The position numbers were made by a program, and so were the translations under genes. Below, piece after piece: positions 1 through 8,899 of a DNA stretch of 20,629 bases. The notes under the pieces were generated by a model. It saw only the letters and a list, made by a program, of their open reading frames with translations. It searched no databases and had not been told where the DNA came from. Source of the stretch: Coprinopsis marcescibilis (taxonomy: Eukaryota; Basidiomycota; Agaricomycetes; Agaricales; Psathyrellaceae); the NCBI GenBank assembly GCA_004369085.1, contig ML210459.1, positions 2,235-22,863 on the forward strand, in the 5' to 3' direction. Every line of letters starts with the position of its first letter. The stretch's first letter is position 1.

Positions 1-104
1 CTTGTACTAGGTAACTTCCCTTGAACATAGAGTATCACTCTCAATTGCCCTGTGTCTTAAGAGAAACCCCCGTGTGCCGCGACTAGTTCATACTCCGCGT
101 CACA
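1..104 (+). repeat. 5' LTR, partial (3' part only)
   Basis: Bases 1-104 match 9009-9112 at 103 of 104 positions. The only difference is C at 96 (in CpG) versus T at 9104 (TpG). Similarity stops exactly after the terminal CA at 103-104, which sets the LTR boundary. By comparison with the 3' copy, the promoter and TATA region lie just outside the window. Confidence 0.95.
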
Positions 105-214
105 TATTTTCGAGAGCTCAACTCTTCGTCTATAACAACCCTCTTGCCTCATCGCCGCCGGGAACCAAGGTCTGATCAACCGCGACCACCGACATCGACA
201 ACGGCAAGAAAACA
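105..214 (+). other. Leader between 5' LTR and gag; no canonical primer-binding site
   Basis: This is the untranslated leader of the element. A tRNA primer-binding site normally starts within a few bases of the LTR with TGG, the complement of the tRNA CCA end. Here the sequence directly after the LTR starts TATTTTCGAGAGCTC, with no TGG. I also see no stretch complementary to the presumed start of the transcript, which would indicate self-priming of the Tf1 kind. The first ATG after the LTR is the gag start at 215. Confidence 0.6.
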
Positions 215-2116
215 ATGTCAACAACAAACGTCGCCTACCGCGATAAACTACGGGCACGTACCAACACCGCCAGCCAGGCTCCGGCAGCCAGCCAGACGGG
301 GATCGAAGGTACGCACCCTCCTCTACGTCCCACAACTGACAACTCTTTTCCTAGCATGTCAGCAGTGGGGATCGAGAGGTCAACCACGTCGGGAATCCTG
401 CGGGATAGTACCGACGGACCTCCCAAAGGTGTGCGCACCGAGGGAGAGGCTAAACCCGCCGAGGGCGGAGAATTAGATAGTGGATCTGAAATTAGCACCG
501 GTGATGACCGGCGTAGCATATTTAGGACTCCACGAACCATGCGTAGAGCCTCCAGCAACAATGAGCTGCGTGGCAGTAACCTCACAAATGAACAACGACG
601 CACGATCGACATAGCTCGATCGGGTTTGAATAGAAACCAAGTCGACCGAATTGAGAGACGCCAAGAGCGCTTAAATTCGGTAAGCATGAGTGAGAACGCA
701 TCAGGACCTTCCAAGGCAAAAGGAAAGGGTCCAGACCCTCGTAACTGGGGCGAACTGACCAATAGCGATGCTGATGACATCGAGGTACAGGAGATAATAT
801 TAAATGCAGCTAAGAAATTGATACAGGAGGGATATACTGGGAATAGTACCCAAGGGAATCCCCACGATAAACCTAACTTAGCTACTGCGCAAAATAAAGT
901 ATTATCAGAAGGGGAAAAGAAGAAAAACAGGAAGAGCCGGGAACGATACCGTGCTCAACTTGGATCTCAATCCCGATCGCGCAAGCGCCCAGCTGAAAAG
1001 GAAAACACACCCCTTTCAGAGCGCATGAGCAGCGTGATAGACAGAACCTTGGACAAAACACCTGGCTCTAATAATGAGGCCTATGGTGGAGAAGCTGAGG
1101 ACGATGTTCCGGGCCTAAACGCGGCCGGATCCCTCAACAATACCTTCAAACGCATAGGTAAGGTAGATAAGAGAGTCAAACAGAAAAAAAGGGGTAAGAA
1201 ACATACCTCTAGGCGTGGAAGGAAGCACAACCGCGCTGCGAGCAGTCCATCAGACTCATCAAGCTTGTCCGAATCCTCTGACTCCGAGTCTGAAAATGAA
1301 GATAGGAAGCGGGGGCCGGAAAAGGGCTCGGACGGGGATGACAGTGACAGCGAAAGCTCAGATGATGAGAGCTCTTTGTCATCTGATTTGTCTAGCGAAA
1401 CTTCAGAAGATAATAAGCATAAGGATAAAAAAGGGTTGAAAGCCAATAATTCCCACCATCGTTATCCAAAAGCGATTACTCCAGATACCTACAATGGTCA
1501 TCAGAACATTCGTGAATTTCAACGATTCATGACACTTGTAGGCAATTACATAGAGGATGCGGGCGTCAAGAAAAACCGCATGATTATCCAAGTTTCACCC
1601 TTCCTAAAGGGGGAAGCATTCAAATGGTATCAAATGGAAATAGCCAACAGGGAAAATGAAATTACCCTGAAGGACTTCTTCAAACTGCTGTATAATTGGG
1701 TATTCCCACCAGATTACAGACAGCGACAGCGTGATGCATGGGAGAAATTATACCAAGGTCACAAGTCAGTAAAGGAATACGCTGCAGAGATTAGGGACTT
1801 ACAGGATACCATAGGCATTGACAGCCAAAGAGAGATAATCCAGAAATTCTGGTGTGGATTGGATGAAAATATCCAGGACAGACTCTGGATGAAGGACCTA
1901 GACCCTGATACGGTATCTATGAAGTACCTGACTGCGCAGGCAACTAAAATCGAAACAGCGATGTCAGTAAGGCAGCAATTAACCAAGAAGCGCCGAGATA
2001 TCGGTGGAAGAAGCAACAGCTCCTTTGGGAATTCCAAATTCCGGAAGGAGCAATCTCGCGCAGATAACCAACGAACTGGCTCGAATCAATCTAAGTTTAG
2101 AAAGGACTTTGAGTGA
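215..2116 (+). CDS. Gag polyprotein (capsid), ending at UGA before the zinc knuckle
   Basis: Structural protein of the retrotransposon, 633 residues, expected to assemble virus-like particles in the cytoplasm. The start is the first ATG after the LTR, with A at -3. Residues 1-310 are polar and probably disordered. Residues 313-340 form a strongly basic patch (K/R runs, possible nuclear-localisation or RNA-binding segment). Residues 341-400 are a Ser/Asp/Glu-rich acidic tract. The retrotransposon Gag fold covers about 424-585, with the typical pattern of Trp and aromatic residues (FKWYQ, WVFPPDY, FWCGLDENIQ). The C-terminus (590-633) is basic and Ser-rich. The CCHC knuckle that normally closes Gag is not in this ORF but lies 22 codons beyond the UGA, in the same frame. 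The ~420-residue N-terminal extension is long for a Gypsy Gag. Translation of the rest requires read-through or a different allele at the UGA. Confidence 0.9.
   Translation: MSTTNVAYRDKLRARTNTASQAPAASQTGIEGTHPPLRPTTDNSFPSMSAVGIERSTTSGILRDSTDGPPKGVRTEGEAKPAEGGELDSGSEISTGDDRRSIFRTPRTMRRASSNNELRGSNLTNEQRRTIDIARSGLNRNQVDRIERRQERLNSVSMSENASGPSKAKGKGPDPRNWGELTNSDADDIEVQEIILNAAKKLIQEGYTGNSTQGNPHDKPNLATAQNKVLSEGEKKKNRKSRERYRAQLGSQSRSRKRPAEKENTPLSERMSSVIDRTLDKTPGSNNEAYGGEAEDDVPGLNAAGSLNNTFKRIGKVDKRVKQKKRGKKHTSRRGRKHNRAASSPSDSSSLSESSDSESENEDRKRGPEKGSDGDDSDSESSDDESSLSSDLSSETSEDNKHKDKKGLKANNSHHRYPKAITPDTYNGHQNIREFQRFMTLVGNYIEDAGVKKNRMIIQVSPFLKGEAFKWYQMEIANRENEITLKDFFKLLYNWVFPPDYRQRQRDAWEKLYQGHKSVKEYAAEIRDLQDTIGIDSQREIIQKFWCGLDENIQDRLWMKDLDPDTVSMKYLTAQATKIETAMSVRQQLTKKRRDIGGRSNSSFGNSKFRKEQSRADNQRTGSNQSKFRKDFE
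2114..2116 (+). other. In-frame UGA separating gag and pol
   Basis: The frame of gag (215) and of pol (2141) is identical, so this one codon is the only interruption of an otherwise open frame from 215 to 8833 (2873 codons including both stops). The following base is C (UGA-C, the leakiest stop context in general). A small hairpin, ACTCTT/AAGAGT at 2124-2129 and 2132-2137, begins 7 bases downstream. If the ancestral codon was CGA, the change is a CpG transition, like the single difference between the LTRs. Confidence 0.85.
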
Positions 2117-5100
2117 CGCGATAACTCTTTCAAGAGTAGATTGCCTGACAAGAAGAAAGAACAATTGAGGAAGGAGAACAAGTGTTACCTATGCGAAAGC
2201 AAGGACCACTTTGCATCGCGTTGCCCTAAGAATAATGCTGTCGCATCAAGTAGCCGAGGACCACCCGGGATATCCAACAACAACATTGAGATCTCCGCCC
2301 CACGACGAGGGGCAAAGAGATCTCGTAACAAGGAACGGACGGAGCTAACCACGGATGATGAGGTCAGTCTTAGCTCCATCGGTCTATCAGCCATGACACT
2401 AACCGAGTACTTTCGTGGTAGTGAACACCACGATCTACCGGAACTGCAATCAGTAACAGACAACTCGGACTGGGAGCAGAGAATGGCAACGGACAGCTGG
2501 GAACAAGGCTCGGTGGTTGACTGGGATGATAGTGAAGTCGACAGGTATACTATAAATCCTGACAACCTTCATGACATGTCTAAGGACCGAGAGTTCCGTG
2601 AGCTACAAGATGAGGTTAGAATGGGAGACCCACTGTTAGAAAAAATTGAGATATTGCTTCGTGCTGGCGCTCCCTACCCGGGAGACTCATACGGCAACAT
2701 CCATGTGTATACACATGATCGGTTCTCAGCTTACCGGGTCCTTGGCGGTTACTGCGTCATGGACAATCTAAGCGATACCGATCATGTAGTACCTTGGGAG
2801 TTAGCTAGAAGAGCAAACTTCAATCTAACTGGATGGTACTCACGAAGAAAGGCCCTAGAGGCGAAATTATGTCGTACAAAGTGGGCGTCTAAGCCACCCA
2901 TTCGGTTAGGTAACGTACTGGAGGATCACCTTTGGCTACTGCTCGAAAATAACGGTCCATACCCGTTCGAGCGTTGCTGGGACCCTAGCAGTGACGGACC
3001 TTACGAATTGGGAACTACTGGGCATCGCTTTGAAGTCATAGGACCGGAATCAACTGGAAGTAAGGGTTACTGGGTGCACGATACACTGCTGAGGTTCAAA
3101 ACCTTGATACCTATGAAGGACATAGGGAATAAATTCAACAGGATCGTCAAGCAGTACCGTAACCGGTTGGAAAAGGCTCACCGTTGCTTCATGGATGAAT
3201 TTAACATCAATAAACTCGAAGAGGATATACTTCGGTTATTGTACGATCCACCAACGCCCGAAGAAGCGGATATCATCGAAAAACTTCGAGATCTTGAGGA
3301 AACTATTATCTGGAATAAAAATATGAAGTGGGGAGTCGAAAATGGATACGACTATGTGCTAGAACTCTTCGGACAGCAAGTAGCTCCAGGTACTTACCCT
3401 GGAATACAGCGAAATGCATCCAGAAGAAAAGAAGTACCCCGCAACGTGCCAAGACCGGTGGTAGTCGAAGCGATGATTGAAGGACACCGAGTCCGGGCGC
3501 TAATTGACTCGGGGTCGCTCGGAGATTTTATGTCAGCCACACTGGCCGAACAATTGAAGCTCAAACGAATTGAACTAGCAAGTCCCATAAGCATGAACTT
3601 AGCTGTCCAAGGATCACGCACTAAGGTCAACTTTGGGATGAGCCCAAGGTTTCAATATCAAGGTATTGATGAGTCGAGATACTTCGACATCATCAACCTA
3701 TCGAATTATGATGTGATATTAGGAACACCGTTCCTATATCAACATCAAGTATTGTTTGGTCTGAACCCTACTAGGGTAGTAATCGGATCGGAAGAAGCCC
3801 TACCTCTAGAAGGGAAAGGTGTAAATAGATTGGCATCTAACCATCTCGGGCCTGAGATGGATGAAATACAACAAGCGCGCGACGAGCTAATGGCTTATGC
3901 GCAATCTATCTGCAAGTCGGCGCTTGTAACACCACTACCACCATTATGGAAACTGAATCATAGGATACCTCTAATCGATCCTGAGAAGAGGTATCAACTG
4001 CGGAGGGCGAGATGCCCGGAGCCCTTGAAGAAACAATGGTTAGAAAAACGAAACGCTTACATCAAGACAGGTAGATGGGTGTCTACAACCAGCTACAATG
4101 CTGTTCCAATGTTATATATCACTAAGCCTGGTAAGGCTGGTGAGCCACCACGTCTCAGGACAGTAGTAGACCTTTGTGAACGAAATGCGAACACAAGGAA
4201 ATTAGGATGCCCATTACCAGATATGGACATTATCCTGCGGAGGGTGGCTAGAGCAAAGTATCGGACCATCGTTGATGGTCAGGACGCCTACGAACAGATT
4301 TGCATTGAGCCTGAGGACGTAAAGCACTCGGCTATGCTAACGCCAGAAGGAGCAGTAGAAAGTCTAGTCATGCAACAAGGCGACTGCAATGCGGTTGCCA
4401 CGTTTCAGACGATAATGACTGATCTGTTCTTGCCTTGGCTGGGTGTCTTTGTGGAAGTTTATTTGGATGATATTATCATATACTCCGACAGCTTAGAGGA
4501 CCACAAGAAGCACTTCAAGTTGATAATAGATGTGCTAAAAGAACAACAGTTCTACTTAAGCGAACGGAAGATTAATATAATGAGCAGGAACATGAAGGTG
4601 CTAGGTCGCATAATCGATGATGAAGGGATCCGAATGGACCCCGACAAAGTGGACGCTTTAGCGAAATGGAAGGTTCCGACGAACCGTGATCTCCTGCGAG
4701 GATTTCTGGGTGTCGCCGGGTACCTTGCAGACGATATCGACCGCGTCAGGATACCGATGGGGGTGCTATCGGCTATGACAGGTGATAATGTCACATTCAG
4801 ATGGACATCTACTCACCAGAGAGCCTTCGAGGACGTAAAAGATCTCGCAACGCGCTTTCGTGACCACCATCGCGTCCCGCTCGATTATACTGATGGCGCA
4901 CCACCTATTAATGTGGTTACAGACGCCTGTATCACTGGTGTTGCTGGAGTCGTTAGCCAGGGCGAAGATTGGCGAACGGCAAAGGCAGCGGCCTTCTATT
5001 TGGCAAAGCTCAATCCAGCACAGTTGAATTACCCAGTCCATGAGCTAGAGATGATGGCTGGGGTTGAGACGATGCTACGGCACCGTGATATGCTTCAGGG

Positions 5101-8100
5101 GGCTAGATTCCGGTGGTATACCGACCACAAAGGCCTTATCCACCTCCTGAAACAAAAGGATCTATCTGGCCGCCAGGCCAGGTGGTTAGAAAAGATCTCC
5201 ACCTTCGATTTCGAAGTAATATACGTACCGGGTGTGGACAACATTATGTCCGATGCTCTGTCACGTATGTACGCACACGATCCCCCGGGCACTGTCCGTA
5301 CGGTCTCAGAATACACATACCATGATGATGTAGACGACGATGGCATCTTCCTGAGTGCCATAGCGCCGGTCCTGGTAGGGGTTGAGGCAAAACATACAGT
5401 GGGCCCTAGAGCGAAACGGAGGGCGCGACAGAAGCCTGCTCCGGAACCCGCAGACACTGGTCGCGAAGAGACTTCGAAGGAATGGGCAGCCAGGATGGTT
5501 GCCAACCGTAACTTCGTCCTCCGGGGACCTGGAGAACGAAGGGAGGGCGGGAGTGAGAGTATTCAGCAGCAAAGGGATGAACCCGAAAGACTGGTAATAC
5601 GCTTACCTGCTAAAAAGCCAAAGATCCCGGGGACTGATGACGCAGTTATCTCCAAACAACATCTTGACGACAATTCCAATACAAGCGCCCCTATCACAAA
5701 TACCAATGTTGCTGAGACAATATCATTGGAGAATGAAGACTCACCTCAAGGTATTAACGTCCCGGAGATGATCCGAGGAAGATACAGCGAATGTTCGTTC
5801 TTCAAGACAGTAATAGCCAACCCATGTCAGTACAAGAACTTTGTGCTAGATGACGAACTACTATACCTGAAGAAAGAGGATGGCCAGCGAGTATTAGCCA
5901 TCCCCAACTGTAAGATGGAAGGAAGGAGCATTAGAGAAATAATTATAGGAGAAGCTCATACATTACTAGCGCACCTAGGAACAAGGAAGACTCTGGACTA
6001 TCTGAGGGACCACGTGTGGTGGAAAGAGATGGCCCAAGATACAGGCCTATTCTGTGACTCCTGCATGACATGCAGGAGAAGCAAACCAACGAATCACAAG
6101 CCATATGGGTTACTACACCCGCTTCAAGTGCCGGACAGGCCTTGGGAATCTATAGGCATAGATTTCGTTGGACCGTTACCTACTTCAAAGAATCGTGATG
6201 CATCTTTTAATGCAATCACCGTGGTTATCGATAGATTCTCAGGAATGGTTCACCTGATTGCCAGTCGTGATGATTACACATCTAAAGAAATAGCTGAACT
6301 AGTATTCGCAGAAGTCTACAAGCACCATGGAATCCCATCGTCTATTGTAAGTGACAGGGATAAATGGTTTACAGCCTCATTCTGGGATCATTTACATAGG
6401 CTCATGGGTACGAAACTCAAGATGTCCAGTGCCTATCACCCACAAACGGACGGGGCCACAGAGCGAGCTAATCGGACCATCACTCAGATGATCAGACAAT
6501 GCGTGGGCCCAAAACAGAAAGATTGGGTATCCAAACTACCTGCAATTGAATTCGCTATCAATTCGGCACGCTCGGAAACTATGGGTTACTCACCCTTCTT
6601 CCTCAACCATGGGCGCATGCCTAAGGGTATGGTTTGGAACTGGGCAACGAAAGAAGAATATCCAGGGGTCCGAGCCTTTGCTCAACGAATTAAAATAGCT
6701 ATCATGACGGCTCATGATAGCATTCTGGCAGCTAGAGTAAAGCAAACCACAGCAGCCAATAAGAAGAGAATCCCAAGTCCGTTCTCTGAAGGAGACCTGG
6801 TTTATCTGTCCACAGAGAACCTGAACTTCCCCAAGGGATTAGCACGCAAGTTCCTACCTAAATTCATAGGACCTTATCGCATCCTTAGGGATTTCAAAAA
6901 TAACTCCTATAAGGTGGAACTACCAGCGAGAATGAAGCAGCGTGGTATTCACGATGTATTCCATGCGGCTAAGTTACGAGTACACGTACCTAACGACGAT
7001 AGATTGTTCCCTGGAAGGGTAGACAACCAGATATGGGAATACGACGATGAGGAATTTGAGCGCGAATACGCGATTGATCGAATCCTTACGCACGCCGGCG
7101 CCAAAACTAGCGCCAAGTTCAACATTCAGTGGAAGTCGGGCGACAAGACTTGGCTTACATATGATAAGATATCAGAACTGGCGGCCCTGCGCGACTATAT
7201 GGACGCCCTGGGCATAGAGAAGATCTCCGATCTCCCTGAGGGATCGGGAAAGTTCGCTGGAGACGAGCAACTAGAGTTTGGTTATATTGGGATGATCGAA
7301 TTTGAGCACCATCTCGAGAACATCCCATATTCTTACCCATTGATCCTCCCTATCAACATGTCTCGTGTCCACGTCGCTCGTGGACCTATCACCAACCGTC
7401 GCATCGACACAGTACGATGGAACCCAGAGTCTTACCAGCTCGAGGTCAGGCACCCTACGGCAGTCGGAATTTACACCAATGTCGAAGTACCTACCTTCGA
7501 CGCTATCCTCAGGTTCCATGCTGGAATAGTCAGCGGTGCTACTCAGCCTGGCTGTCCCAAGCCCCTCAGGTACGACGAAATCGCGAAGGCCATCAACGCC
7601 AGTACGTCTTGCTTTGCCCGTATAATCTACGAGGTGGATATCACAGGCCGCTGGATCATGCCTGTCACACCCCGTCGCCCTGTCACCAACGACGACTTCA
7701 GTACAAAGCTCTTTCTCAAGCGACCACTCCCAAAGAACGACGCTTTGGAGCTACTGGGTATCACTCGCAACGGAGTGACCCAGATGGAGACACTGAAGCG
7801 CGATCTGAAGGTCAAGCAGGACCAATACAATCGCTTGCTCAACCTTCACACAGCTCCAGCAGCTCGGTTCGTTATGGGACCCGCTGGAGTAGCAGCTTCT
7901 GGGTCTGGTTTTAACAACCAAGCTTCGGCTGCTCGACGACACCGCGTACAGGAACGCAATCAGGTTCGATTGGCTGAACCTCCCGATATGCGCCTTGTTA
8001 ACCCTTCTATTCAGCGCACCCGAGACTTCCGTGGTCGGGGTAACCCAACTGGCCACTACCACGGTCGCGGAGGCTTCACCAACCGCTCTTATCACCATAC

Positions 8101-8833
8101 TACCGACCAACAGGAAGACCCGATTCCACCTACGGTACCGGTAGCAGCAACTAGCGCCGAATTAGCGCCAGGGTTCAACCTCGACGATCTTGTACGTCAA
8201 CTGGCTGTCCACATGGCCAACATCCACCAGTCTTCCTCGGGCTGGGGTGGAACTTCGGTAGCAGGACCTAGCCAGTCTGCTCATCGCGATCTCATGTCCC
8301 CGACCATCGGAGCGTCTCAAACTGGATGGGGTCTCCACAGAGATCCTAGACTCGCCATGGCTCCTTCGCCTTCTGCATCGACCATCTCGGACCTCCCTTC
8401 CTCAAGCGCGGAGTCCATTCACGACATGGAGAACCTGCACATTGGTCCCAGTGGTCAAGAACGTCTCGGCGATGAGGACGCTGAGGGCGAGCCCGACATT
8501 GGCAATGATGACTTCACCATGAACGATGGTACCGACCTCTCTGTTATCCCCGCTACATCGGCTCCGGACCTCACCGGTCCCAGCGATGGCGCTAGGACTG
8601 GACCCGAAGAGATCATCATAACTTCTTCGGTCACCGCGTCTACGAATGACCCCGGAGCTGGAAGCAACACTTCCCCTGACTCGACTACTGAACCGCAACC
8701 TCCCTCTGCAACGACCACCGAGACCTTACCGGTTTACCCGCTCACTGCCGATGATGCGGCTACTCAGGCTCTTTTGCAGATCGAACAGTTGAGTGCAGAA
8801 TGGCACGTTAGTCAAGGCGGATCCATTCTCTAG
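2117..8833 (+). CDS. Pol polyprotein: zinc knuckle, protease, RT, RNase H, integrase, chromodomain, C-terminal extension
   Basis: Enzymatic polyprotein; residues are counted from the TTG at 2141, since no ATG opens this frame and it should be made as a Gag fusion. CCHC knuckle C15-C18-H23-C28. A duplicated module of unknown function at about 165-346. Retropepsin with DSG at 456-458 and the ILGTPF segment near 526. RT with YLDD at 774-777 (4460-4471). RNase H with D928, E968/E970, D995 and a late D1033/D1038. Integrase with H1273, H1278, C1308, C1311, then D1341, D1405, E1441; D1405 and E1441 are separated by exactly 35 residues (DD35E). GPY at 1577-1579. Chromodomain-like segment about 1641-1692, which in chromoviruses guides integration to heterochromatin. 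Residues ~1700-2230 are an extension with no domain I recognise, Cys-poor, with an Arg-Gly-rich patch near 1963-1980 and an acidic, Ser/Thr/Pro-rich tail. All catalytic residues checked are present. Confidence 0.93.
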   Translation, partial: RDNSFKSRLPDKKKEQLRKENKCYLCESKDHFASRCPKNNAVASSSRGPPGISNNNIEISAPRRGAKRSRNKERTELTTDDEVSLSSIGLSAMTLTEYFRGSEHHDLPELQSVTDNSDWEQRMATDSWEQGSVVDWDDSEVDRYTINPDNLHDMSKDREFRELQDEVRMGDPLLEKIEILLRAGAPYPGDSYGNIHVYTHDRFSAYRVLGGYCVMDNLSDTDHVVPWELARRANFNLTGWYSRRKALEAKLCRTKWASKPPIRLGNVLEDHLWLLLENNGPYPFERCWDPSSDGPYELGTTGHRFEVIGPESTGSKGYWVHDTLLRFKTLIPMKDIGNKFNRIVKQYRNRLEKAHRCFMDEFNINKLEEDILRLLYDPPTPEEADIIEKLRDLEETIIWNKNMKWGVENGYDYVLELFGQQVAPGTYPGIQRNASRRKEVPRNVPRPVVVEAMIEGHRVRALIDSGSLGDFMSATLAEQLKLKRIELASPISMNLAVQGSRTKVNFGMSPRFQYQGIDESRYFDIINLSNYDVILGTPFLYQHQVLFGLNPTRVVIGSEEALPLEGKGVNRLASNHLGPEMDEIQQARDELMAYAQSICKSALVTPLPPLWKLNHRIPLIDPEKRYQLRRARCPEPLKKQWLEKRNAYIKTGRWVSTTSYNAVPMLYITKPGKAGEPPRLRTVVDLCERNANTRKLGCPLPDMDIILRRVARAKYRTIVDGQDAYEQICIEPEDVKHSAMLTPEGAVESLVMQQGDCNAVATFQTIMTDLFLPWLGVFVEVYLDDIIIYSDSLEDHKKHFKLIIDVLKEQQFYLSERKINIMSRNMKVLGRIIDDEGIRMDPDKVDALAKWKVPTNRDLLRGFLGVAGYLADDIDRVRIPMGVLSAMTGDNVTFRWTSTHQRAFEDVKDLATRFRDHHRVPLDYTDGAPPINVVTDACITGVAGVVSQGEDWRTAKAAAFYLAKLNPAQLNYPVHELEMMAGVETMLRHRDMLQGARFRWYTDHKGLIHLLKQKDLSGRQARWLEKISTFDFEVIYVPGVDNIMSDALSRMYAHDPPGTVRTVSEYTYHDDVDDDGIFLSAIAPVLVGVEAKHTVGPRAKRRARQKPAPEPADTGREETSKEWAARMVANRNFVLRGPGERREGGSESIQQQRDEPERLVIRLPAKKPKIPGTDDAVISKQHLDDNSNTSAPITNTNVAETISLENEDSPQGINVPEMIRGRYSECSFFKTVIANPCQYKNFVLDDELLYLKKEDGQRVLAIPNCKMEGRSIREIIIGEAHTLLAHLGTRKTLDYLRDHVWWKEMAQDTGLFCDSCMTCRRSKPTNHKPYGLLHPLQVPDRPWESIGIDFVGPLPTSKNRDASFNAITVVIDRFSGMVHLIASRDDYTSKEIAELVFAEVYKHHGIPSSIVSDRDKWFTASFWDHLHRLMGTKLKMSSAYHPQTDGATERANRTITQMIRQCVGPKQKDWVSKLPAIEFAINSARSETMGYSPFFLNHGRMPKGMVWNWATKEEYPGVRAFAQRIKIAIMTAHDSILAARVKQTTAANKKRIPSPFSEGDLVYLSTENLNFPKGLARKFLPKFIGPYRILRDFKNNSYKVELPARMKQRGIHDVFHAAKLRVHVPNDDRLFPGRVDNQIWEYDDEEFEREYAIDRILTHAGAKTSAKFNIQWKSGDKTWLTYDKISELAALRDYMDALGIEKISDLPEGSGKFAGDEQLEFGYIGMIEFEHHLENIPYSYPLILPINMSRVHVARGPITNRRIDTVRWNPESYQLEVRHPTAVGIYTNVEVPTFDAILRFHAGIVSGATQPGCPKPLRYDEIAKAINASTSCFARIIYEVDITGRWIMPVTPRRPVTNDDFSTKLFLKRPLPKNDALELLGITRNGVTQMETLKRDLKVKQDQYNRLLNLHTAPAARFVMGPAGVAASGSGFNNQASAARRHRVQERNQVRLAEPPDMRLVNPSIQRTRDFRGRGNPTGHYHGRGGFTNRSYHHTTDQQEDPIPPTVPVAATSAELAPGFNLDDLVRQLAVHMANIHQSSSGWGGTSVAGPSQSAHRDLMSPTIGASQTGWGLHRDPRLAMAPSPSASTISDLPSSSAESIHDMENLHIGPSGQERLGDEDAEGEPDIGNDDFTMNDGTDLSVIPATSAPDLTGPSDGARTGPEEIIITSSVTASTNDPGAGSNTSPDSTTEPQPPSATTTETLPVYPLTADDAATQALLQIEQLSAEWHVSQGGSIL
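2183..2224 (+). other. CCHC zinc knuckle encoded downstream of the gag stop
   Basis: The pattern C-x2-C-x4-H-x4-C is exact (CYLC..H....C). This nucleic-acid-binding motif belongs to the nucleocapsid part of Gag in related elements. Here it is only made if the UGA at 2114 is read through. Confidence 0.92.
2633..3178 (+). repeat. Two diverged copies of a ~80-95 residue protein module within Pol
   Basis: Copy A is residues ~165-243 and copy B ~260-346 (from 2141). They share, in order: LL-x3-G-x-PYP (A) and LL-x3-GPYP (B); (D/H)RF; GY-x-V-x-D-x-L; (V/I)P; FN; Y-x2-R. The distance from GYxVxD to the VP/IP pair is 15 residues in both. DNA-level identity is not obvious, so this is an old duplication seen in protein. 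I do not recognise the fold; it lies between the zinc knuckle and the protease. Confidence 0.65.
7241..8830 (+). other. C-terminal extension of Pol beyond the chromodomain (unknown function)
   Basis: About 530 residues follow the chromodomain in the same frame. It has a compact-looking first half (about 1715-1905) that contains an internal ATG at 7358 starting MSRVHVARG. A second half is low in complexity: an RGRG/GRGG patch, then Ser/Thr/Pro-rich and acidic stretches. From about 7320 the codons become strongly C-ending, unlike the A/T-ending codons of the RT and integrase region. There is no signal peptide or hydrophobic segment long enough to span a membrane, which argues against an env-like protein. 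It may be a captured host gene or an ORF3 that became fused. Confidence 0.6.
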
Positions 8834-8853
8834 AGGTTCTCTCTAACCTCTAG
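8830..8853 (+). other. Perfect 9-bp inverted repeat over the pol stop codon
   Basis: CTAGAGGTT (8830-8838) and AACCTCTAG (8845-8853) are perfect reverse complements separated by CTCTCT. The pol stop TAG (8831-8833) sits in the left arm, and the purine-rich presumed polypurine tract directly follows the right arm. Confidence 0.7.
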
Positions 8854-8862
8854 GAGGGCGTA
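8852..8862 (+). other. Presumed polypurine tract
   Basis: The run AGGAGGGCG followed by TA lies immediately before the TG that starts the 3' LTR, the position where plus-strand priming occurs. It is short and interrupted by a C, so this is assigned mainly by position. Confidence 0.55.
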
Positions 8863-8899
8863 TGTAAGGGAAACGTAGTCTTACTGACCCAAGCATACA

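Noticed and set aside
235..780. 181-residue open frame on the minus strand
   Set aside because: Lies entirely antisense to gag and has no recognisable motif; the plus-strand frame explains the sequence.
5095..5505. 136-residue minus-strand frame opposite the RNase H/integrase linker
   Set aside because: Antisense shadow of Pol; conserved RNase H motifs are on the plus strand.
7417..7914. 165-residue plus-strand frame overlapping the Pol extension
   Set aside because: Out-of-frame overlap within a continuous Pol frame; composition looks like a shifted reading of C-ending codons.
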